The notes: a model not told the origin generated them from the sequence alone. Shown: positions 1 to 11,073, counted from the stretch's first letter. The stretch is 64,000 nt of DNA from Mycobacteroides franklinii (GCF_002013895.1 NZ_MAFQ01000006.1:496001-560000), one strand, 5' to 3'. Program-made: numbers and translations.

Positions 1-556
1 CCCATTCGGCAGCCGTGGAAATCCATTTGTCGATGGGGCCGTGCAGTCGCCAACCATCGTCGCCGTGGTCGAATGCCTCCCGAAAGTATTGGCCCGCAAT
101 CTCTCCGAAGCGCACGGTGAACTCCTCGACCGAGGTGAACACTTCCGGCCACGAGTACAGCCACGGCTCCCACGGGCCGGTCGTCCCGCCCACGAAATCG
201 GGCGCCATATCCTCCACCACCAGGGCGGATACCAGCTCGGGGTACTGCGCGGCCAGGCACCAGGAATGCAGCCCGCCCATGGAGTGCCCGATGAGCACCA
301 CCGGAGCGCCTACGGACCGCACCGAATCGGCCAGCACGTCCACATACCGTTCCGTCGAAACGGGTTGTGAATCAAGGACATCACGGCCCCGATGCCACGG
401 CGCGTCGTGGGTGTAGACCCGGCCCAGCTGGCGCAGCCACGGGAGCTGCCGGATCCAGGTGCTGCCCCGGCCCATGAGGCCGTGCACCAGCACCAGCGCC
501 GGGCCGTCGGCGCGCCCGCCGTGATCGGTGATGTGGTCGCCGTGCATGCCACCCAT
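1..556 (-). CDS. alpha/beta hydrolase (partial, runs off the left edge)
   Basis: The minus-strand frame encodes an alpha/beta-hydrolase N-terminal half: a beta-strand leading to the oxyanion motif HGLMGRGSTW and then the nucleophile elbow GHSMGG, with the end outside the window. The start at 556 is preferred because GGAGG lies eight bases upstream. An in-frame ATG at 601 would overlap the divergent mhuD start. By position it matches Rv3591c. The substrate cannot be inferred. The catalytic Asp and His cannot be checked here. Confidence 0.85.
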   Translation of the reverse strand, partial: MGGMHGDHITDHGGRADGPALVLVHGLMGRGSTWIRQLPWLRQLGRVYTHDAPWHRGRDVLDSQPVSTERYVDVLADSVRSVGAPVVLIGHSMGGLHSWCLAAQYPELVSALVVEDMAPDFVGGTTGPWEPWLYSWPEVFTSVEEFTVRFGEIAGQYFREAFDHGDDGWRLHGPIDKWISTAAEW

Positions 557-599
557 GATGCCTGCCTCCATCATTTCGCCCGACCGGTAGCCTTGTGCC

Positions 600-917
600 A
601 TGTCCGTGGTGAAGATCAACGCAATCGAGATCCCCGAGGGTGCCGGTCCGGAGCTGGAGAAGCGGTTCGCTCACCGCGCCGGTGCCGTAGAGAACCAGCC
701 CGGATTCCTGGGCTTTCAGCTGCTTCGCCCCGTGAAGGGCGAGGACCGCTACTTCGTGGTCACGCAGTGGGAGTCCGAGGAGGCCTTCCAGGCCTGGGCC
801 ACCGGTCCGGCGGTCGAAGCACATGCCGGACAGCAGGCCAAGCCCGTGGCCAAGGGCGCCCACCTGTTGGAGTTCGAGGTTGTGCTCGACGTGACCGGGG
901 CCGCCGCCAAGGCGTGA
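600..917 (+). CDS. mhuD: heme-degrading monooxygenase MhuD
   Basis: This 105-residue ABM-fold protein is nearly identical along its length to mycobacterial MhuD. MhuD binds one or two hemes in the cytosol and opens the ring to release iron as mycobilin-type products. The residues known to matter in M. tuberculosis MhuD are all at the same positions: Asn7, Trp66 and the heme-ligating His75. The next gene, lpqF, can start at a GTG overlapping this stop codon, so the two may be translationally coupled. The divergent hydrolase upstream leaves only about 40 bp for promoters. Iron control is expected from the family, but no clear IdeR box was recognised. Confidence 0.95.
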   Translation: MSVVKINAIEIPEGAGPELEKRFAHRAGAVENQPGFLGFQLLRPVKGEDRYFVVTQWESEEAFQAWATGPAVEAHAGQQAKPVAKGAHLLEFEVVLDVTGAAAKA

Positions 918-2254
918 ACGAGGGTTCGCTAAGCGCGCGGATGACGCGCGCCGTTTCCGTATGCACGGTGGTCGCGGTGGCCTTGTCACTGGGCAGCACC
1001 GTGGGGTGCGGTATCAAGCTGCGCCAAGTGCCGCACGGGGACGTGGATACCAGCACGCCACCCGGGCTGCGGTCGCAACAGCTGATCGACATGCTGAACT
1101 CGAACTGGCCCATCGGCAAGCAGGGTGTGGCGACGTTGGCCACCGCCAACAAGGTCGACGACTACACCGAGATCATGACCAAGCTGTGGGTCGACCGTCC
1201 GTACAAGGTCAGCTCGGTGGATCTCGGGGCGAACAGCTCCACCGTCCACCTGATCGCGCCCTACGGCGCCAATGTGGACATCGGGCTGCGCACCAACGAC
1301 AAGGGCGATGTCGACAGGCTGGTTCCGTACCAACAGCCGCCGACCATCGCCGGGTGGTCCGACGTCGACGCCGCGCTGTCGGCCTCCGGGGGCCGGTACT
1401 CCTACCGGGCCTCCAAGATCGTCAATGGACAGTGCCAGCAGATCGCCGGCACCAACACAACCCAATCCATGCCGCTCGCTTCGGTTTTCAAGCTCTACGT
1501 GCTGCTAGCCACCGGAACCGCCATCAACGCGGGCACCCTCACATGGGATGACCAACTCACCGTCACCGATCGCGGCAAGGCACTCGGAAGCTCGATGGAC
1601 AAGCTTCGGACGGGCTCGACGGTCTCGGTGCGGACCGCCGCCCAAAAGATGATCTCGGTGAGCGACAACATGGGCACCGACATGCTGATCAACCGCCTCG
1701 GTCGGCACGCGATCGAAAAGGCGCTGGCCGACGCCGGCCATCATGACCCGGCATCGATGACTCCCTTCCCGACCATGCACGAGCTGTTCAACATCGGCTG
1801 GGGCATACCGGACGTCCGTCAGCAGTGGAAGGACGCCGCCACCCCCGAGCAGCGCGGCCGGATGCTCGCCGAGGCCGATACCCACGACTACAAGCTGGAC
1901 CCGGAGCGGACCACCACGCCCGCATCGAAGTACGGCATCGAGTGGTACGGCAGCGCCGAGGACATCTGCCGTGTGCACGCGGCGCTGCAAAAGGTCGCCG
2001 TGGGCCCGGCAGCGCCGGTCCGCGACATCCTCGCGGCAGAACCCGGTATCGATCTGCACAGCGAAAACTGGCGCTACATCGGCGCCAAGGGCGGCAACCT
2101 CCCGGGCGACCTGACGTTCAGCTGGTACGCCGAAGATCGCAATCGCCAGCCGTATGTGGTGAGTTTCCAACTGAATTGGGATCGCGCCTTCGGCCCCGGC
2201 GCGGCCGGGTGGGTTATCGGCCTGGCCAAGGGTGTCTTCAAGAAGCTGGGATGA
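914..2254 (+). CDS. lpqF: LpqF-like lipoprotein, beta-lactamase-fold serine hydrolase
   Basis: A 446-residue exported lipoprotein. With the GTG start at 914, which overlaps the mhuD stop, the lipobox STVGC puts the acylated Cys at residue 32. An alternative ATG at 941 gives a shorter signal peptide. An N-terminal NTF2-like region (about 50-150) precedes a class A beta-lactamase/PBP-like domain. That domain has all three catalytic motifs: SVFK (Ser190, Lys193), SDN (250-252) and KGG (392-394). It is therefore probably an active serine hydrolase at the cell envelope. Whether it acts on beta-lactams, peptidoglycan or esters is unknown. It is the positional counterpart of Rv3593. Confidence 0.88.
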   Translation: MNEGSLSARMTRAVSVCTVVAVALSLGSTVGCGIKLRQVPHGDVDTSTPPGLRSQQLIDMLNSNWPIGKQGVATLATANKVDDYTEIMTKLWVDRPYKVSSVDLGANSSTVHLIAPYGANVDIGLRTNDKGDVDRLVPYQQPPTIAGWSDVDAALSASGGRYSYRASKIVNGQCQQIAGTNTTQSMPLASVFKLYVLLATGTAINAGTLTWDDQLTVTDRGKALGSSMDKLRTGSTVSVRTAAQKMISVSDNMGTDMLINRLGRHAIEKALADAGHHDPASMTPFPTMHELFNIGWGIPDVRQQWKDAATPEQRGRMLAEADTHDYKLDPERTTTPASKYGIEWYGSAEDICRVHAALQKVAVGPAAPVRDILAAEPGIDLHSENWRYIGAKGGNLPGDLTFSWYAEDRNRQPYVVSFQLNWDRAFGPGAAGWVIGLAKGVFKKLG

Positions 2255-2271
2255 GCGCTCGCGCGAAGACC
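2249..2271 (+). repeat. 23-bp dispersed oligomer, copy 1
   Basis: This 23-bp stretch overlapping the lpqF stop codon recurs at 38764-38786 with a single mismatch (GCTC versus GCTT). A looser relative is at 45171-45192. The shared core is GCGCGAAGAC. The copies lie at gene ends or in intergenic DNA. No function is evident. Confidence 0.55.
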
Positions 2272-2300
2272 ATCAACAGCGGATGAGCGGCCAACGCCTC

Positions 2301-2364
2301 CCGCCGAGTGCGAGCCTGACGCGGAAATAGGCCCGGAACACCGCGCCACGCTCGCACTCGGCGG
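2301..2364. repeat. palindromic intergenic element between convergent genes
   Basis: Perfect 15-bp arms (CCGCCGAGTGCGAGC at 2301-2315 and its reverse complement at 2350-2364) extend inwards with two mismatches to about 24 bp. The element fills the space between the convergent lpqF and cbtA genes and could act as a bidirectional terminator. No T-tract follows either arm, so a REP-like repeat is an equally good reading. Confidence 0.6.
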
Positions 2365-2368
2365 CTAG

Positions 2369-3169
2369 CTAAGCGACAGCCTCGGCATCGACCGGCTTAC
2401 GCTCGATCACGGTGGCGAAGCCGATCCCGATCGTCGCCCAGATCAGGGCCTGCGCGATGAACGAGTACAGCCTGAACAGGTACAGGTCCGGCGCCGGGAA
2501 ACCGGGGAACACGATGTTTCCTGCCGCGTCGAGCAGTGGTCCCGGAGTCTCCGCGATATTCGGCAGCACCAGCATGATCAGCACCGTCACGATGATGTAG
2601 GCCTTGCCTGCGATGATGTTCGCTGTCCAGTTCCCATAACGGGCGGCCAACCTGCGACTCAGCCAGATCGCCGCGACCAGTGCGACTACCGACACCACAA
2701 CCATCAGCAGGTACAGGCCCGTGCGCTCCTTGATCGTCTCCTCCGCACTCGCCGCCGGCGGGTTCGGTGGGTACTTCAGGAACGGCGTGACGTAGAACGC
2801 CAAGAACATCCCGCCGGACACCACAAGGGCCAGATTCCGCGCCGTGAGATTGCCCAACCGGCCGATCGTGACCGTGTACACCACCGCGAACAGGGCGCCC
2901 ATCGCCAGCCCGAACAGCAGGATCCCGAAGAACAAACCCACGTTCTCCTGAACGGTTCGGGTGAACAGTTCGGCACCCTCATGGCCGTGATGATGCGCAC
3001 CGGCGGCCTCGTCGAGAGTGTGCTGCGCCTCGCCGCGGCCTTCCTCGTACCCGATTGCCCTGTTGATGACCGGTTCGACCGCGATGCGGCCGAATACGAA
3101 CGCAACCACTCCACCAAGGGCGCCAAACCCCAAGGCACGCAAAATAATCGACGCTATTGACTTATTCAT
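2369..3169 (-). CDS. cbtA: CbtA family cobalt transporter subunit
   Basis: A 266-residue membrane protein with about six hydrophobic segments, typical of the CbtA family, which is thought to move cobalt in B12-regulated operons. A His-rich loop (AHHHGHEG, about 58-65) after the first membrane segment is a likely metal-binding site. It lies 15 bp downstream of cbtB, so the two form one transcript under the minus-strand cobalamin riboswitch at 3426-3524. Its role as a cobalt importer comes from the family and the riboswitch. The transport mechanism is not established. Confidence 0.88.
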   Translation of the reverse strand: MNKSIASIILRALGFGALGGVVAFVFGRIAVEPVINRAIGYEEGRGEAQHTLDEAAGAHHHGHEGAELFTRTVQENVGLFFGILLFGLAMGALFAVVYTVTIGRLGNLTARNLALVVSGGMFLAFYVTPFLKYPPNPPAASAEETIKERTGLYLLMVVVSVVALVAAIWLSRRLAARYGNWTANIIAGKAYIIVTVLIMLVLPNIAETPGPLLDAAGNIVFPGFPAPDLYLFRLYSFIAQALIWATIGIGFATVIERKPVDAEAVA

Positions 3170-3184
3170 TGGATGCGGGCCGAC

Positions 3185-3391
3185 TCAGTGGCAGGGGAAG
3201 CCGAGGAAGTGGCGAGCATCGTGCACAAACTCATGCACATGCATATCGCTACCGAAAACCGATACGGCGCCCTGATCGACGCCGACGAAGTAGTAGGTCA
3301 GCAGCGCGAGGAACGCGGTGATGCTGAGCCACAGTGCAGCCCGGGGGATCGACACCGCAACCGGATGGCTGGCGGACGTTGTGTGTGCCAT
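3185..3391 (-). CDS. cbtB: CbtB family cobalt transporter subunit
   Basis: A 68-residue protein with one transmembrane helix (about 18-38). Its histidine-bearing C-terminus (HVHEFVHDARH, ending PCH) is the CbtB signature and a likely cobalt-binding tail. The start has a strong AGGAG five bases upstream. It is first in the cbtBA operon and directly downstream of a compact cobalamin riboswitch. The operon should be repressed when cobalamin is plentiful. Confidence 0.88.
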   Translation of the reverse strand: MAHTTSASHPVAVSIPRAALWLSITAFLALLTYYFVGVDQGAVSVFGSDMHVHEFVHDARHFLGFPCH

Positions 3392-3425
3392 GTTGCTCCT
3401 TTTCGAGATACCGCGTCCCGATCTG

Positions 3426-3524
3426 TTCTTATCGACGACGGGGTCTGACTCTCACAGTGGCGCGACCGTCCTGGAATCACACCAGGTTCCCGTCCTGTCG
3501 AAGGACGGACTGAGCTTAGTCGAC
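3426..3524 (-). promoter_or_regulatory. cobalamin riboswitch (compact type) for cbtBA
   Basis: Read on the minus strand, this leader contains the conserved blocks GGGAACCTGGTG, ATTCCAGGACGGTC, the core GCGCCACTGTGA and the 3-prime box GAGTCAGACC. That is the arrangement seen in short cobalamin aptamers ahead of cbtAB genes. It ends about 35 bases before the cbtB start, so control of translation initiation is plausible. It lies back to back with a second cobalamin riboswitch on the other strand. Confidence 0.8.
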
Positions 3525-3555
3525 GTGACTGGTCTACGCGTTCGAGTGATAGTTT

Positions 3556-3760
3556 TGCCCCGCGTTGGTTTCTCCGAAGCGTTGGGAAGTGTCTTCGGGG
3601 ATCGCAAGAGGGAATCCGGTGAGAATCCGGAGCTGCCCCGCAGCGGTGAGTGGAAACGACGGCGGCACTACAAGCACTGGGCCCCAGGCCCGGGAAGCAG
3701 CCGCTGGTAGGTGAGGCCCGGAACGTGCCTCGTGTCCGCGAGTCCGAAGACCTGCCACCG
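3556..3760 (+). promoter_or_regulatory. cobalamin riboswitch for the btuCDF-like operon
   Basis: This contains the classical cobalamin aptamer landmarks in order: GGGAATCCGGTGAGAATCC, the core GCTGCCCCGCAGCGGTGAG, a variable hairpin region, and the terminal B12 box GAGTCCGAAGACCTGCC (about 3740-3756). An imperfect nine-pair hairpin (3761-3782) follows and could be part of the expression platform. The first gene starts at 3878. B12 binding would be expected to turn off the downstream importer. Confidence 0.92.
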
Positions 3761-3877
3761 CGACCACACCGTCAGGTGCGGTCATTCGCCAGTGCCGAGG
3801 GACCGCCTGGCGGGTAGCGCTTGTACGGCGCATCCGTCATGCCCTGGTGCCGGCAACCCGACGACGCAGGAATGTCG

Positions 3878-4930
3878 ATGCCCACAGCGCAGCACGCACG
3901 GTCTTTGAGCCTTGCGGTCATGGTCGGTCTGGCGGCTCTTGTGCTGCTCTCGGTGACCGCGCTTGCATTCGGTACCGCCGATGTGCCCTGGCGCGACTGT
4001 CTGCACTTCCTCTGGTCCGGTGCGACCGGCGGCTCCGTCCGTGCCGCGGACGCCGCGAACTACCGCATCGTCGTCGAGTCCAGGCTGCCGCGAGTGATCC
4101 TCGCGATCCTCGTCGGCGCGGGGCTGAGCGTGGTGGGCGTGGTCGTGCAGGCAATGGTCCGCAACGCCCTGGCCGATCCGTATGTTCTCGGCATCTCGTC
4201 GGGGGCTTCGGTGGGTGCGACGGCGGTGGTCGTCTACGGCGTGCTCGGCACCCTCGGCGCCTATGCGCTGTCGCTTTCGGCGTCACTGGGCGCCTTGGCC
4301 GCGACCGCCCTGGTGTATCACATTGCGCGCACTCCACAGGGTTTGGTGCCGCTACGACTGATCCTGGTTGGAACTGCCGTGGGCTACGGCCTGTCCGCGG
4401 TGACAACAGTCCTGGTGTTCTTGGCGCCCAACGGTGAGGCGGCCCGCAGCGTCATGTTCTGGCTATTGGGCAGCCTGGGCGCGTCGTCCTGGGACAAGGT
4501 GCCGGTGGCTCTGGCGGCCACCGTGATCGGAATCATCTGCGTTGCGGGTCTGGCCCGTCAGCTCAACGCCCTCGCCATGGGCGACGAGGTGAGCGCGTCG
4601 CTGGGTCTACACGCCGGGCGGTTCCGGGTGGCACTGTTCGTGCTGTCGGCCGTCATGACCGGATGCTTTGTATCCATCTGCGGTGCAATCGGATTCGTGG
4701 GATTGGTCATTCCACACGCGGCGCGGCTATTGGTCGGGGCGGATCATCGCCGGGTCTTGATCGTGGCTCCGGTGCTGGGCGCATGCTTCCTGGTGGCCGC
4801 CGACCTTGTTGCGCGAACCGCGATTCCACCGCAGGAGCTGCCGCTTGGGGCGATCACCGCTGCAGTCGGGGTGCCGGTGTTTGTCGGGTTGATGCGTCGC
4901 CGTGCGATGTCAGCGGGGGCTGTCGGCTGA
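3878..4930 (+). CDS. FecCD/BtuC-type ABC transporter permease
   Basis: A 350-residue integral membrane protein of the BtuC/FecCD family with about ten helices. It keeps the family GNPLADPYVLG-type motif as RNALADPYVLGISSG and the cytoplasmic coupling region GFVGLVIPHAARLL. The ATG at 3878 is preferred because GCAGGA lies about seven bases upstream. Further in-frame ATGs lie upstream at 3821 and 3872. The stop overlaps the ATPase start (ATGA). The cobalamin riboswitch upstream points to import of cobalamin or a precursor rather than a siderophore. Family membership alone would not settle this. Confidence 0.9.
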   Translation: MPTAQHARSLSLAVMVGLAALVLLSVTALAFGTADVPWRDCLHFLWSGATGGSVRAADAANYRIVVESRLPRVILAILVGAGLSVVGVVVQAMVRNALADPYVLGISSGASVGATAVVVYGVLGTLGAYALSLSASLGALAATALVYHIARTPQGLVPLRLILVGTAVGYGLSAVTTVLVFLAPNGEAARSVMFWLLGSLGASSWDKVPVALAATVIGIICVAGLARQLNALAMGDEVSASLGLHAGRFRVALFVLSAVMTGCFVSICGAIGFVGLVIPHAARLLVGADHRRVLIVAPVLGACFLVAADLVARTAIPPQELPLGAITAAVGVPVFVGLMRRRAMSAGAVG

Positions 4931-5715
4931 TGGACGTTACCTATCGGGGCGTGTCGGTCAACATCGCGGGTGCTCCGATCGTCTCGGACATCGACTTGGA
5001 CGTCACGGACGGCGGCTTCGTCGGCATAGTCGGGCCCAACGGCAGCGGCAAGTCGACAACCCTGCGCTGCCTATATCGCGCACTCACCCCCGACTGCGGC
5101 GACGTTGCGGTCGACGGCGTGTCGATACGGGCAATCAGTATGCGAGAGAACGCACGCCAGGTCGCGGCGCTGACGCAGGACATGTCGCTGGACTTCGACT
5201 TCACTGCCGCCGAGGTGGTCGCCACCGGCCGGCTACCGCACGGTACATCGCTGCGTGGGACCTCTGATCTGGACAGACAGCTCTGCGCGCAAGCCACCGA
5301 TACAGCGGATGTGACGGCACTTGCCGCCCGCAAGTTCAGTTCACTTTCCGGCGGCGAGCGGCAGCGAGTGCTCATCGCGCGCGCCCTGGCGCAGCAGCCG
5401 CGCGTGCTGGTGCTCGACGAGCCAACCAATCACCTGGACGTTCGGCATCAGTATTCGATACTCAGTTCCGTTCGTTCACTGGACATTACGATCATCGCCG
5501 CACTACATGACCTCAACCTCGCGGCACAGTACTGCGACGCGATCCATGTCATGGCCAACGGCCGCGTGGTGCTCTCCGGAACACCGCACGAGGTCATCAC
5601 CGCCGAGTCCGTCGGCCGGTGGTTTGGCATCGGCTGCCATGTCATCGCGCATCCACGCAGCGGCGTCCCGCAGATCATCTTCGACGCTGAACCTGAAAGG
5701 CAGGAGAAGGTATGA
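4930..5715 (+). CDS. BtuD-type ABC transporter ATP-binding protein
   Basis: A 261-residue ABC ATPase with Walker A GPNGSGKST (about 35-43), Q-loop near TQDMS, signature LSGGERQR (139-146) and Walker B VLVLDEPTNHLD. It starts on the last base of the permease stop region and its own stop overlaps the next ATG, so all three importer subunits are translationally coupled. It powers the permease from the cytosolic side. It resembles the cobalamin/iron-chelate importer ATPases (BtuD/FecE). Confidence 0.92.
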   Translation: MDVTYRGVSVNIAGAPIVSDIDLDVTDGGFVGIVGPNGSGKSTTLRCLYRALTPDCGDVAVDGVSIRAISMRENARQVAALTQDMSLDFDFTAAEVVATGRLPHGTSLRGTSDLDRQLCAQATDTADVTALAARKFSSLSGGERQRVLIARALAQQPRVLVLDEPTNHLDVRHQYSILSSVRSLDITIIAALHDLNLAAQYCDAIHVMANGRVVLSGTPHEVITAESVGRWFGIGCHVIAHPRSGVPQIIFDAEPERQEKV

Positions 5716-6704
5716 AGGCATTCATCGGCGTGACGGTGGTGGTGTCGTTGCTCTCGGCGAGCTGCGCGACGATCGAGGAGAAAAGCACTGGATCCGAGCG
5801 GGTATCCGTCGATAATTGCGCCGCACCCCTTGATGTTCCGGTCCCGGTGACCCGAGCCGTCACCAATGACACCGGGGTCACCGAGCTCCTGTTCGCACTC
5901 GGTCTGCAGGATCGGATGGCGGGCTACTTCCTGGACCCCGGGCAGGACCGGGACGTCAAGACCTCGCCGTGGAAGGCGCAATTCGATTCCACCACGAACC
6001 TGGGTCAGGGGTTCACGCGGGAAGCCGTACAGACCGCTCGGCCCGATCTTGTCTTTGCCGGATGGAGCTACGGATTCAACGAAACCTCGGGACTGACACC
6101 CGAGTGGGTACGGTCCATCGGAGCGGTGCCGTATCAACTCACCGAGGCGTGCCGACAGCCCGGAACCGTACGGCGCGGCATAAAGGCTCCCCTCGATGCC
6201 CTGTATGAAGACCTCTCCAACCTAGGGACCATCTTTGGTGTCCAGGATCGCGCGCGGGACCTGATCGCGAACTACCGCAAAATCATTGACGGCGTGCAGT
6301 CACGTATTCCGCACGGGCGGCCAAGCGCACGTGTCTTCCTGTACGACAGCGGGGAAGCCCAGCCGTTCACATCGGGTAAAACCGCAGCGCCACAACAAAT
6401 CATCGAGAAGGCCGGTGGCCGCAATGTATTCTCCGATCTCGATGACAGCTGGACCACCGCCGCCTGGGAAACCGCGGCCCAGCGGGACCCGCAGGTGATC
6501 ATCATCTGCGATTACGGAGTGGGGCCCAACAACACGGCCGAGGCAAAGATCAACCTACTCAAGGCACAACCACTGATGAGACACACCCAGGCGGTGCGCG
6601 ACGGGAACTTCATCGTGCTGCCCTACGCCGCACTTGTCGAGGGGCCACGCAATCCGGATGCCATCGTCACTCTGGCGAACTACCTGCGCAGTAAGGGATT
6701 CTAG
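5712..6704 (+). CDS. BtuF-type substrate-binding lipoprotein
   Basis: A 330-residue lipoprotein with signal peptide and lipobox LSASC (Cys18), followed by a periplasmic-binding fold of the BtuF/FepB type (class III, two lobes joined by a long helix). Conserved features include TELLFALGLQDRMAGY near the N-terminus and AALVEGPRNPDAI near the end. It would capture cobalamin or cobinamide outside the membrane and deliver it to the permease. It is the last gene of the riboswitch-controlled importer operon. Confidence 0.88.
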   Translation: MKAFIGVTVVVSLLSASCATIEEKSTGSERVSVDNCAAPLDVPVPVTRAVTNDTGVTELLFALGLQDRMAGYFLDPGQDRDVKTSPWKAQFDSTTNLGQGFTREAVQTARPDLVFAGWSYGFNETSGLTPEWVRSIGAVPYQLTEACRQPGTVRRGIKAPLDALYEDLSNLGTIFGVQDRARDLIANYRKIIDGVQSRIPHGRPSARVFLYDSGEAQPFTSGKTAAPQQIIEKAGGRNVFSDLDDSWTTAAWETAAQRDPQVIIICDYGVGPNNTAEAKINLLKAQPLMRHTQAVRDGNFIVLPYAALVEGPRNPDAIVTLANYLRSKGF

Positions 6705-6750
6705 ATTTAGCGGCGCCGGACGGCACGTTGGCATGGCTATGGTGAAAGAC

Positions 6751-7617
6751 ATGAGTGAATTTCCAACGCTCGGTTTGATGGTGCCTCCCTCCCTCCCACC
6801 GGAACGGCTGCTCGAGATCGCACGGGCAGCCGACTCCGCCGGTCTCGATCATCTGTGGGTGTGCGAGGACTGTTTCGCCACCACGTCGATCGCGTATGCC
6901 TCCCTGGCCCTTGCTGCTACCGAGCGGATCAGTGTGGGTACCGGTTTCCTCTCGGCACCGGTACGCAATGTCGTCACGGCCGCAATGGACTACAGCATCC
7001 TGGCCCGCAACTTTCCCGGCCGGGTGCTGCCGGGAATCGGGCACGGCTGGCAGCCTCACATGGCGCAAATCGGCGCCAAGGTCGGCTCGCCCTTGACCCT
7101 GCTCCAGGAGTACGTGACCGCGCTGCGGGATCTGTTGGCAGGCAAGGAGGTCAGTGCCAACGGACGCTATGTGCGGCTGAACGAGGTTAGGCTGGACTGG
7201 CCACCCGCGGAACAACTGCCCATCATGATCGGCGCGAACGGGCCCCGCTCGCTGCGCCTGGCCGGCCACCTGGGCGATGGCACCTTGCTAACCAGCATGG
7301 TTCCCGCCGATACCGTCGCCGCGCACTGCGCTCTGATCGAACCCGGCCCCGACCACCGGATCTTCCTGAGCCGAACCATCAGCATCGGCCCCGGTGCCGC
7401 CCAACTCATCGCGAACGACCCCGGCCACTACCCCGGGATCTCCTTCGACGCTTCGGCGAGCATCGGCGGAGATGCCACCGAGGTCGCCGGGAACCTCCAC
7501 GCGCTACGAGATCTCGGCGTCACCGATTTCATCGCGTCTCCCACCGGTAACGAACCCGACCTCGTCGAATACATCCGTGCCCTCGGCCAAGAAGTAAGGC
7601 CACTGCTGCGCGCCTGA
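6751..7617 (+). CDS. luciferase-like (LLM) F420/flavin-dependent oxidoreductase
   Basis: A 288-residue TIM-barrel protein of the bacterial-luciferase superfamily. Recognisable pieces are GLMVPPSLPPERLL at the start, the cofactor-side block GTGFLSAPVRN and the glycine-rich GIGHGWQPHM. In mycobacteria many such proteins use F420, which is inference here. The start at 6751 follows a weak GAAAGA. In-frame ATGs at 6733 and 6739 are alternatives. It is 46 bp downstream of the importer operon and is probably transcribed separately. The substrate is unknown. Confidence 0.85.
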   Translation: MSEFPTLGLMVPPSLPPERLLEIARAADSAGLDHLWVCEDCFATTSIAYASLALAATERISVGTGFLSAPVRNVVTAAMDYSILARNFPGRVLPGIGHGWQPHMAQIGAKVGSPLTLLQEYVTALRDLLAGKEVSANGRYVRLNEVRLDWPPAEQLPIMIGANGPRSLRLAGHLGDGTLLTSMVPADTVAAHCALIEPGPDHRIFLSRTISIGPGAAQLIANDPGHYPGISFDASASIGGDATEVAGNLHALRDLGVTDFIASPTGNEPDLVEYIRALGQEVRPLLRA

Positions 7618-7671
7618 AATTCCAGACAATTACTTCCCGGCCATAGCTGTAGGCGGGGATGGGCCGCGAAT

Positions 7672-8142
7672 CTAGCCGCCGTCGCCGGTCAGTTCCGTGC
7701 CCCAGACCGCCCGGGCGCCCGAATCCCCGATCCGGATGACGCCGACGATGGACACGACCCCGAGAATCAGCACCAACACGGCAACGGTCAGGTGCGACCC
7801 GAGCCGAGCCGGTGACAGGCCGAGCCGATGAGCGATCGCCAGCACCACCGCCCCCAGCACCAACGCGCTGGAGAACACCAGCATCCAGTCGCCACGCTCG
7901 GCGTGCGTCAACAGGGCCGCGCTAGGGCTCTTCTCACGATCGAACAGCCATTCCCCTGCCGAGGTGGTCAGCGGGGTGAGTATCAGCGTCACCGCCGCCA
8001 GCACGGCAACCAGCCACACCAGCCGCGACCGAACAGCGACGGAAACCCCACACAGGATCTCCAGGATCGCCGTCAACGGCGCAAGCACGACAACGAAATG
8101 CACCAATAGCACGTGTGCAGGCAAGCCGCTGATCGTGTCCAT
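7672..8142 (-). CDS. small membrane protein, DUF2231-like
   Basis: A 156-residue protein with four predicted helices. The opening SGLPAHVLLVHFVVVLAP resembles the DUF2231 signature, in which a conserved His sits in the first helix. No catalytic motif is visible beyond that His. The ATG at 8142 is chosen because upstream codons give an unlikely Gly/Cys-rich leader. There is no obvious ribosome-binding site. It lies downstream of the clpC1 terminator, so it needs its own promoter. Function unknown. Confidence 0.7.
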   Translation of the reverse strand: MDTISGLPAHVLLVHFVVVLAPLTAILEILCGVSVAVRSRLVWLVAVLAAVTLILTPLTTSAGEWLFDREKSPSAALLTHAERGDWMLVFSSALVLGAVVLAIAHRLGLSPARLGSHLTVAVLVLILGVVSIVGVIRIGDSGARAVWGTELTGDGG

Positions 8143-8212
8143 GCGGGGGACACTACTGCCGCAATATGTTCCGCGCCCGGAAACGCCGAACCCGCATCCG
8201 CCGCCCAGTGCA

Positions 8213-8255
8213 CAAAAAGCGCCGGGCGTGAGCATTGCTGCTCACGCCCGGCGCT
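8213..8255 (-). terminator. intrinsic terminator of clpC1
   Basis: A perfect 16-bp stem (AGCGCCGGGCGTGAGC and its complement, 8218-8233 with 8240-8255) and a six-base loop are followed on the minus strand by TTTTT. It starts 11 bp after the clpC1 stop. This is the clearest rho-independent terminator in the window. Confidence 0.93.
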
Positions 8256-8266
8256 CGCGGAACTGA

Positions 8267-10801
<2,535 letters not shown>

Positions 10802-11043
10802 CGGTCTCCCTCGCTTCCTCGTCCGGCCTTTGCGCGAGCGGTTGATGGTGTCGCTCGGGGCTCCCCCCAAACGGCTCATCCCCGCTGGCACTAGGACCTA
10901 ATCGCCACTCTAGTGGTCGGCCGTAGTCGGTGCGGTGTTCGCATACCTGGAGACGCCTCCACTACACGAAATCACCGCACCCGGCGGTGCTTGTCAGGCA
11001 ACCGAAACAACGCCAGATGCGGTGAAAACGTTTCCGATTTTGG

Positions 11044-11073
11044 CCGGGCTTCGCCGTAAGCGAAATTGCCCGG
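11044..11073 (-). terminator. possible hairpin terminator after lsr2
   Basis: Arms CCGGGC/GCCCGG plus an inner TTCGC/GCGAA stem, with a three-base bulge, lie within 40 bp of the lsr2 stop. No T-run follows. Mycobacterial terminators often lack one, so this is only suggestive. Confidence 0.4.

Noticed and set aside
3761..3782. Hairpin GACCACACC/GGTGCGGTC after the plus-strand riboswitch, as a terminator
   Set aside because: The stem has a mismatch and no T-run follows, so it is noted only as a possible part of the expression platform.
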